Assembly (NCBI GenBank): GCA_027035445.1
Contig: JALVUT010000203.1
Location: forward strand, 1 to 10,039
Direction of reading: 5' to 3'
Source of the DNA: Thermococcus sp.
Lineage (GTDB): Archaea > Methanobacteriota_B > Thermococci > Thermococcales > Thermococcaceae
DNA length: 10,039 nt
The translations under genes and the position numbers were made by a program. Numbering within the stretch: position 1 is the stretch's first letter; each line of letters opens with the position of its first letter. Below the pieces are notes generated by a model. That model was not told the DNA's origin. It searched no databases and saw only the letters and a list, made by a program, of their open reading frames with translations. Below are positions 5,788-10,039 of the stretch, piece by piece.

Positions 5788-5921
5788 GTTAACACAAAGT
5801 TAACTAGGAGTGAACTCGTAAACTGGCGATTTAGTGGTGAGTTTACAACACTTTCCCTGGTTGTTCACATAAGTTAACTAATGTTCACCATGAGTTTACC
5901 GTGTGTTTTGTCTTTGTTTAC
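5788..5921. repeat. Helically phased array of GTTNAC/GTNAAC hexamers
   Basis: Hexamers start at 5788 GTTAAC, 5799 GTTAAC, 5810 GTGAAC, 5818 GTAAAC, 5841 GTTTAC, 5863 GTTCAC, 5873 GTTAAC, 5883 GTTCAC, 5894 GTTTAC and 5916 GTTTAC, with a degenerate GTTTTG at 5905. Successive gaps are 10-11 or 22-23 bp except around 5818, which is about 2 bp out of step. From 5788 to 5916 there are 12 turns of 10.67 bp, so all copies but one lie on the same face of the helix. One further copy, GTGAAC, lies outside the array at 5995. By chance well under one such hexamer is expected in this length. The array is non-coding, just behind the HTH gene, and ends about 240 bp before the flippase TATA box. It looks like a cooperative protein-binding platform; the binder is not shown by the sequence. 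Confidence 0.8.
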
Positions 5922-6156
5922 TTAACGGGATCTCTAGTCTGGAGCGTTCTTCTTTGATTTGGGGGTTGTATTCAGCTCTTTCATTAAAGGTTAAGTGAAC
6001 TCCCAAAAATCCAGGGGGTGTACACAGTGAGAGTATACTAAAGCTTCTACATTACACGTGAAAAACTCACGTATATTCATCGGGGCTTATGTTTGTATTT
6101 TCATGACTTGGCGAGAGTCAGAATTATCCTGGCAGTATCTCAAACACTATCATTAG
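5922..6156. other. Non-coding stretch before the flippase, with short palindromes
   Basis: No gene is visible. It holds GTTAAG/GTGAAC (5990-6000), GTGTACAC (6018-6025), GTATAC (6033-6038) and an inverted repeat ACGTGA-N5-TCACGT (6056-6061 and 6067-6072). The last is a candidate operator or small hairpin. Together with the phased array, the whole 5775-6187 gap is unusually long for a compact archaeal genome. Confidence 0.4.
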
Positions 6157-6165
6157 CTTTTTAAA
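6157..6165 (+). promoter_or_regulatory. TATA box of the flippase gene
   Basis: CTTTTTAAA, centred about 27 nt before the ATG at 6188. No Shine-Dalgarno site is seen in GAGAAACACG, so the mRNA is probably leaderless. Confidence 0.6.
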
Positions 6166-6187
6166 CATCCTGATCCTGAGAAACACG

Positions 6188-7426
6188 ATGGTAACAGAGG
6201 GTTTGAAACTCAGACTCCTGAAGAACGCGGGCTGGCTGTTTGGTGCCGAGATAGTTTCCAAGCTCTTCGCCTACGGCATAATAGTTCTCCTGAGCCGAAC
6301 CCTCGGACCGGCAGGTCTGGGGCAGTACTCGTTCATATTCTACTATGTGGGCCTCTTGGGAGTATTCTCGGATTTGGGTGTTGGCTACTACTTCATGCGC
6401 GAGGTCGCGAGGGACAGAAGCAAAGCGGAGGAGCTTTTGCCTGACGTTCTGGGATTCAAGATTGTTCTCGCGGTGCTAAACTTCCTGATAATCGTTGCCC
6501 TAACGCTACCCCTACCGAAGCCGGGGTGGATGAAGCTCCTCATAGTCCTGACCGGAGCTGAGGCGATGCTCACATGGGTCTCCTATGTGTTCGTCAGGTT
6601 GATGTACGCTCACGAGGTTACAAAATACGAGGCCATTTCAAGGGTCATCGAACGGATGTGGGCGTTCTTTGTCGCTGGGGCCGTCTTATACACCACCAGA
6701 TCACTGCTACCATTCATCACCACGATCCTGATTGGGTACACTATGAGGGAACTACTTAGGATACGGTGGGGCTCCCATTTTGCTAATAGGATAAAAGTCC
6801 GGTTCAACTCGAGGGTCTGGGCCTCACTCCTGAAAAAGTCCTACCCATTCTGGCTCATTGGCCTTTTCACCCTCATCTACTACAGGACGGACATGGTAAT
6901 GCTCAACCTACTGAGGGGGGATTATGAAACGGGAATTTACAGGGCAGCATATACTCTAATCGAGGTTTCACTCTTTATCCCAAACATAGTTGTGGCTACA
7001 ACAATGCCCTCTATGGCAAGGCTGTGGAAGGAAGACCGGAGAACGCTTGAGCTTCTTTTTAAAAAGAGCCTTCAGATGCTCCTAGGAATCGGTATTATCG
7101 GTGTGATGGGGTACTACATCTTCGCCCGCTTAGGAATCGTGATAGTTTTTGGGGATAAGTTCCTTTCAAGCGTTCCCGTTCTGAGAGTTTTGGCCTTTGC
7201 GATACCATTCATGTTCTTGAACTCCCTCTTCGGGAGTTTTATGAACGCAACGGGAAAGGAGCTGACGTTCACGAAGATAACCGGATTCACGGCCTTACTG
7301 AACGTCGTTCTAAATTACATCCTCATACTCCATTACGGCGCGAGTGGGGCGGCGGTGGCGACTGTGGTGAGTCAGGCGTTCGCGACCATTGGGGGTTACA
7401 TTTATATCGGCCGGAACGACAAGTAG
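6188..7426 (+). CDS. Wzx-type polysaccharide/oligosaccharide flippase (MOP superfamily)
   Basis: 412 residues, almost all in hydrophobic helices (about 12). It begins with an amphipathic stretch and then WLFGAEIVSKLFAYGIIVLLSRTLGPAGLGQYSF (16-49). This N-terminal pattern (LxRxLGPxGxGxYxF) is characteristic of Polysacc_synt (PF01943) flippases of the MATE/MOP superfamily. FSDLGVGYYFMREVARD follows in the next helix pair, and YYRTDMVMLNLLRGDYETGIYRAAYTLIE in the second half is another standard segment. Length is usual for the family. Probable role: moving a lipid-linked glycan repeat across the membrane for S-layer glycosylation or an exopolysaccharide. It faces the glycosyltransferases convergently rather than sharing an operon with them. 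Confidence 0.88.
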   Translation: MVTEGLKLRLLKNAGWLFGAEIVSKLFAYGIIVLLSRTLGPAGLGQYSFIFYYVGLLGVFSDLGVGYYFMREVARDRSKAEELLPDVLGFKIVLAVLNFLIIVALTLPLPKPGWMKLLIVLTGAEAMLTWVSYVFVRLMYAHEVTKYEAISRVIERMWAFFVAGAVLYTTRSLLPFITTILIGYTMRELLRIRWGSHFANRIKVRFNSRVWASLLKKSYPFWLIGLFTLIYYRTDMVMLNLLRGDYETGIYRAAYTLIEVSLFIPNIVVATTMPSMARLWKEDRRTLELLFKKSLQMLLGIGIIGVMGYYIFARLGIVIVFGDKFLSSVPVLRVLAFAIPFMFLNSLFGSFMNATGKELTFTKITGFTALLNVVLNYILILHYGASGAAVATVVSQAFATIGGYIYIGRNDK

Positions 7427-7560
7427 GATTCAAATTTAATCAATCCACACGGGGAATGGGTGAACAACATGGTAACTGTCTCTGTGATGACACATTGATG
7501 ATCTGTGAGAGGGGGTCTTTAAACTATTCAGTAAAGTACTAATCAACCATAAGATTGTAG
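7427..7560. other. Short gap between convergent flippase and GT4 genes
   Basis: This 134-bp non-coding stretch lies between the two converging stop codons. I see no strong terminator hairpin. A single box C-like GTGATGA occurs at 7484-7490, but the other C/D boxes are missing. Confidence 0.4.
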
Positions 7561-8595
7561 CTAAGTGTGAAGGACTAAATCTCGGACCATATTGCCCAAA
7601 TACTTGGCTAAATTTAAATCCCAATTGTATTCTCTCATAACACGCCTTCTTATCTTAAGATACCTTTTCTGATATTTGGGATAGTTTCTGTGGATTCTAA
7701 GGAACACGTTCATCAAATCCTCACCATCACAACATTTGAACGTTTCACAATATTTTACATATGGAGCATCTATGGAGTCACTCACAATGACGGGGATCCC
7801 TAAAGATAGGAACTCCAGTATCACCAAAGGCGAGGCCTCATGGATAGATGGGATGATGCCAATTTTGACCTTTTTTATCTCCTCCAAAGCTTTTTTATGA
7901 TTCATAAACTTTTTTATTTCAATGTTTCCAACAACTCTGTTCTGAGGAGCACCTATCATCAAGCCTTTGAATTGTGTATTTTTGAATGTGTTAATTATGA
8001 GATCAGGATTTTTCTCGGGAGAAAACCTTCCAATAAAACCAAAATCGTAAACTTTTGGCTGAGGGATGACAGAAGACACTAGCTTAACATCAACGCCATT
8101 AGGCACAAAAAAGATCTTTCGGGGATGAAGTTTAAGATAGTAATCCTTATTTCTTGGATTGATTAAAAAAATCACGGAATTTTTATACTGCACTTCACGG
8201 ATTTTACAGGGGATATACTCTATTAATTTTCCAATCAAGTTTCGTGTTCTAATAAAGTTTGTCCAATCTCTCCCATCAAACACTATAGTATGTCGATTAT
8301 TTCTCACAAAATTCGGGGTGAGGAGTGTATGTGTTATCATAACATCAAAACGCTTATTGGATAACCCTTTCTGAAGGACCAAATTTGACACAAGTTCACC
8401 AATGCTTGAAGGAAAAACCTGATTGTATTTAAAGAATTCGTCACATAGATCACATTTTTCAACTCCATCGAGGGAGCATGTTATGTGCAAGTCAAACTCC
8501 CCCCTCAACTCGTTAAGTACCTCGACAACCTTCTTCATTACAAGCTGGGCACCTCCTTTGGTTCCAACGCGATGAATGTAAATATAAATCGTCAC
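7561..8595 (-). CDS. Glycosyltransferase, GT4 type (GT-B fold)
   Basis: 344 residues. The N-terminal domain begins MTIYIYIHRVGTKGGAQLVM, with the glycine-rich loop expected after the first strand. The C-terminal nucleotide-sugar domain has FFVPNGVD (162-169), FGFIGRFSPEKNPDLII (185-201) and IPSIHEASPLVILEFLSLGIPVIVSD (248-273), with E253 and E261 forming the E-x7-E motif of GT4 retaining enzymes. No membrane helix is seen, so it is probably a cytoplasmic, peripheral enzyme adding one sugar to a lipid-linked chain; donor and acceptor are unknown. Start is GTG, with GAGGAGG inside the end of the preceding GT2 gene; its GTGA overlaps the upstream TGA, so the two are translationally coupled. The gene is clearly AT-richer than its neighbours and may have been acquired. 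CDLC (48-51) is an unexplained Cys pair. Confidence 0.88.
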   Translation of the reverse strand: MTIYIYIHRVGTKGGAQLVMKKVVEVLNELRGEFDLHITCSLDGVEKCDLCDEFFKYNQVFPSSIGELVSNLVLQKGLSNKRFDVMITHTLLTPNFVRNNRHTIVFDGRDWTNFIRTRNLIGKLIEYIPCKIREVQYKNSVIFLINPRNKDYYLKLHPRKIFFVPNGVDVKLVSSVIPQPKVYDFGFIGRFSPEKNPDLIINTFKNTQFKGLMIGAPQNRVVGNIEIKKFMNHKKALEEIKKVKIGIIPSIHEASPLVILEFLSLGIPVIVSDSIDAPYVKYCETFKCCDGEDLMNVFLRIHRNYPKYQKRYLKIRRRVMREYNWDLNLAKYLGNMVRDLVLHT

Positions 8596-9587
8596 AAAAA
8601 GAACCTCCTCAGGAGATTTCTAACTCCAGGAACGAACAGATCCACTATCCACACCAAGGTAAGGAGGGATGGATGGGAAGCTGTAGGTCGGAACTTGAAG
8701 ATTTCTGTGGAATACTTCTTAAAAATTGCCCTGCCAGTATTCCTACCAAATGACTCAGAGATGGATGTTACATAAGTCATTACAGAATACGGGTGAAGAA
8801 CTTTCATGAACAGCCTGCAAAACTCTTCAGGATCCATCCTGCTACAACGGACAACCTTCTTGCAGAGTTCTCTATGGTTGGCTACCACACTATCAATTTT
8901 CTCAATGGAAACTGAAACATCTGAATTGCTCCTCACGGAGGAATTGTGTCTTATCAGGTGAAAGAAATCCCTGTTAGAAACGCCGTAGACTCTACGAACC
9001 TGGGATGCATACATCATCATGAAATACGTGTCCTCGCTGAAGTTACGGCCCTCAGGAAAACGGAGGCCTATTCTCTTAACGAGATTTCTCCGAAGAAGAG
9101 TGTTACCTATCCCAAATCTCACGTCCCCCCTCACGATTTCTTTCCATGAAACCTCTCCAAACTTTTTATATGGAACTTCCACAAAAGTTCGATTGCCTCT
9201 CCTATCCAAGACATCGTACGAAGCCGTGAAAACTCCGTCATAGTGCTTGATATGAACAACGGTGTCTTCCAAGAAGGATGGTGCCCACCAATCGTCACCG
9301 TCAATGAACGCGATAAACCTGCCGGAAGAGATCTCTAGCCCCAAGTTTCTATCAAAGCTAATCCCGGCTTTTCTATGAGGTGACCTTATGACCTCAACTT
9401 TTGAAGGATACTTGTCCCTAAACTCGAGCAGTTTCTCATATGTTCCATCGGTGGACTGTCCGTCAACGGCTATGAACTCCCAGTCCTTATAGGTCTGACT
9501 TTCCAGGGAATTTAGAAGGCGATCAATGTAGTCCGCCACGTTGTATACTGCGGTTATCACGGAAACCTTCAAGGCTCCTCCCCCCAT
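8592..9587 (-). CDS. Glycosyltransferase family 2 (GT-A fold)
   Basis: 331 residues from the ATG at 9587. KVSVITAVYN (7-16) is the first GT2 strand, VDGQSTDGT (41-49) holds the nucleotide-binding Asp, and DRNLGLEISSGRFIAFIDGDDWW (79-101) ends in the metal-binding DxD (D96, D98). The C-terminal third is basic and helical, without clear membrane helices except a weak one near LVWIVDLFVPGV. The start is uncertain: an in-frame TTG at 9572 gives MKVSVITAVYN, the usual GT2 beginning. It has GGGGGAGGAG directly in front and sits where the nearest TATA-like box (9596-9606) would place the transcript start. The ATG has no such site. The gene heads a coupled pair with the GT4 gene; the sugar and acceptor are unknown. 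Confidence 0.88.
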   Translation of the reverse strand: MGGGALKVSVITAVYNVADYIDRLLNSLESQTYKDWEFIAVDGQSTDGTYEKLLEFRDKYPSKVEVIRSPHRKAGISFDRNLGLEISSGRFIAFIDGDDWWAPSFLEDTVVHIKHYDGVFTASYDVLDRRGNRTFVEVPYKKFGEVSWKEIVRGDVRFGIGNTLLRRNLVKRIGLRFPEGRNFSEDTYFMMMYASQVRRVYGVSNRDFFHLIRHNSSVRSNSDVSVSIEKIDSVVANHRELCKKVVRCSRMDPEEFCRLFMKVLHPYSVMTYVTSISESFGRNTGRAIFKKYSTEIFKFRPTASHPSLLTLVWIVDLFVPGVRNLLRRFFL

Positions 9588-9595
9588 TTGATACC

Positions 9596-9606
9596 ATATA
9601 TTAAAA
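9596..9606 (-). promoter_or_regulatory. TATA-like box before the GT2-GT4 pair
   Basis: The minus strand reads TTTTAATATAT, an AT-rich archaeal TATA-like element. Its centre is about 14 nt before the annotated ATG but about 29 nt before the alternative TTG at 9572. This is an argument for the shorter protein. Confidence 0.5.
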
Positions 9607-9622
9607 GTTCATCGTCAAAGAG

Positions 9623-9639
9623 ACGTTCTCCGAGAACGT
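9623..9639. promoter_or_regulatory. 17-bp perfect palindrome, candidate operator between divergent genes
   Basis: ACGTTCTC-C-GAGAACGT: two 8-bp arms around one base. It directly abuts the TTTTAAA box of the plus-strand gene, on the BRE side, and lies within about 20 bp of the TATA-like box of the GT2 gene. A dimeric regulator bound here could control both directions. It matches none of the Thermococcales operators I remember (TGR TATCAC-N5-GTGATA; SurR GTT-N3-AAC). Confidence 0.6.
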
Positions 9640-9646
9640 TTTAAAG
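9640..9646 (+). promoter_or_regulatory. TATA box of the glycerophosphotransferase-like gene
   Basis: TTTAAAG following the palindrome, about 30 nt before the ATG at 9673, giving a leader of only a few nucleotides. No Shine-Dalgarno site is seen. Confidence 0.5.
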
Positions 9647-9672
9647 CTTTACATGGACTAAGTACGATAACC

Positions 9673-10039
9673 ATGAACCGCGTCCAACTCCAGTTGCTGG
9701 CTTCAAGGATACTCTCACTGGCGAACACTGTACCCAAAGATGACGATAGGATAATCTTCTACTCCACTCCCGACGTTTCAGACAACGCTCTTGCACTCTT
9801 CAAGTACATTCACAAGCTCAACGAAGGGTACGAGTTAGTATGGCTACTAAACGAGCCAAACCCCACGGAGTGGAGTGCCCTGGTTGAGAGGTACCCCGAC
9901 GTTAAAGGGGTTCCCCTCTACTCCCCTCAGGGTCTCAAAGAGCTTATCCGGGCGAAGTTCGTTGTAACGACGGACGTCTTACCTATAACGCCGCACCTCG
10001 GTCAGAGGGTGATCCAGCTCTGGCACGGCCTTCCTGGCA
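9673..10039 (+). CDS. CDP-glycerol glycerophosphotransferase-like protein (TagB/TagF family), N-terminal part
   Basis: The ATG at 9673 opens a frame of 122 codons running off the window. It reads RIIFYSTPDVSDNALALFKYI (26-46) and YELVWLLNEP (53-62), then AKFVVTTDVLPITPHLGQRVIQLWHGLPG (94-122). The RxIxFxSxPxxSDNxxALxxY block, the surface/nucleotide strand VWLL and the QLWHG motif (115-119, with the conserved His) together identify Glyphos_transf (PF04464). Bacterial members transfer glycerol- or ribitol-phosphate from a CDP-polyol to teichoic acid linkers. In archaea, which lack teichoic acids, related enzymes presumably add polyol phosphate or a similar group to surface glycans; that is inference. 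It is divergent from the GT2-GT4 pair across a shared regulatory region. Confidence 0.82.
   Translation, partial: MNRVQLQLLASRILSLANTVPKDDDRIIFYSTPDVSDNALALFKYIHKLNEGYELVWLLNEPNPTEWSALVERYPDVKGVPLYSPQGLKELIRAKFVVTTDVLPITPHLGQRVIQLWHGLPG

Noticed and set aside
5788..5926. Phased array as SurR sites, ORB origin repeats or a CRISPR
   Set aside because: SurR needs GTT-N3-AAC or N5 spacing, ORB elements are longer with a different core, and CRISPR repeats are 24-37 nt with unique spacers; none fits 6-bp units one helical turn apart.
7484..7506. Possible box C/D RNA: GTGATGA, 12 nt, then CTGT
   Set aside because: One half has the right spacing, but CTGT is not a D box, there is no C' box, and no CTGA lies at the expected distance downstream.

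Overview
The window reads as chromosomal DNA of a hyperthermophilic euryarchaeon of the Thermococcales (Thermococcus/Pyrococcus group). The aspartate decarboxylase MfnA agrees nearly end to end with what I recall of Pyrococcus MfnA. Promoters are archaeal TATA boxes about 25 nt before starts. Several genes appear leaderless and others use GGTGA-type Shine-Dalgarno sites. Two box C/D guide RNAs, typical of these archaea, are also present. This placement is from memory, not from a search.

Left part (1-4581): the 5' part of a HAD-family hydrolase (minus strand) diverges from a two-gene unit, a DUF131 small membrane protein followed 1 nt later by a CPA2-type cation/proton antiporter. mfnA (beta-alanine for coenzyme A) follows. 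A zinc-type cation diffusion facilitator converges on mfnA and overlaps its end by 11 bp. Then comes a non-protein stretch holding two tandem box C/D sRNA genes on the minus strand, each with a 51-nt C-to-D core. Their guides match conserved 16S and 23S rRNA segments. Upstream of them on the same strand is a secreted TasA/camelysin-like protein with a SipW-type signal peptide.

Middle part (4582-6187): an AT-richer segment with a protein I cannot assign to a family (two predicted helix-turn-helix units, a coiled coil and a helical C-terminal domain), expressed from a strong TATA box as a probably leaderless mRNA. Directly behind its stop codon is a non-coding array of GTTNAC/GTNAAC hexamers spaced by whole turns of the DNA helix (13 registers over about 130 bp, 10 filled). 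The pairing suggests a DNA-binding protein with its own long cooperative binding platform, such as a partition centromere, nucleoid-organising site or extended operator. This is the strongest candidate for an undescribed system here.

Right part (6188-10039): a surface-glycan locus with a Wzx-type flippase (plus), a GT4 and a GT2 glycosyltransferase as an overlapping minus-strand pair, and the start of a divergent CDP-glycerol glycerophosphotransferase-like (TagB/TagF) gene. The divergent intergenic region of the last two carries a 17-bp palindrome next to a TATA box. The GT4 gene is visibly AT-rich compared with its neighbours, as is common in exchanged polysaccharide clusters. Together these genes would make a repeat unit, flip it across the membrane and perhaps decorate it with polyol phosphate.
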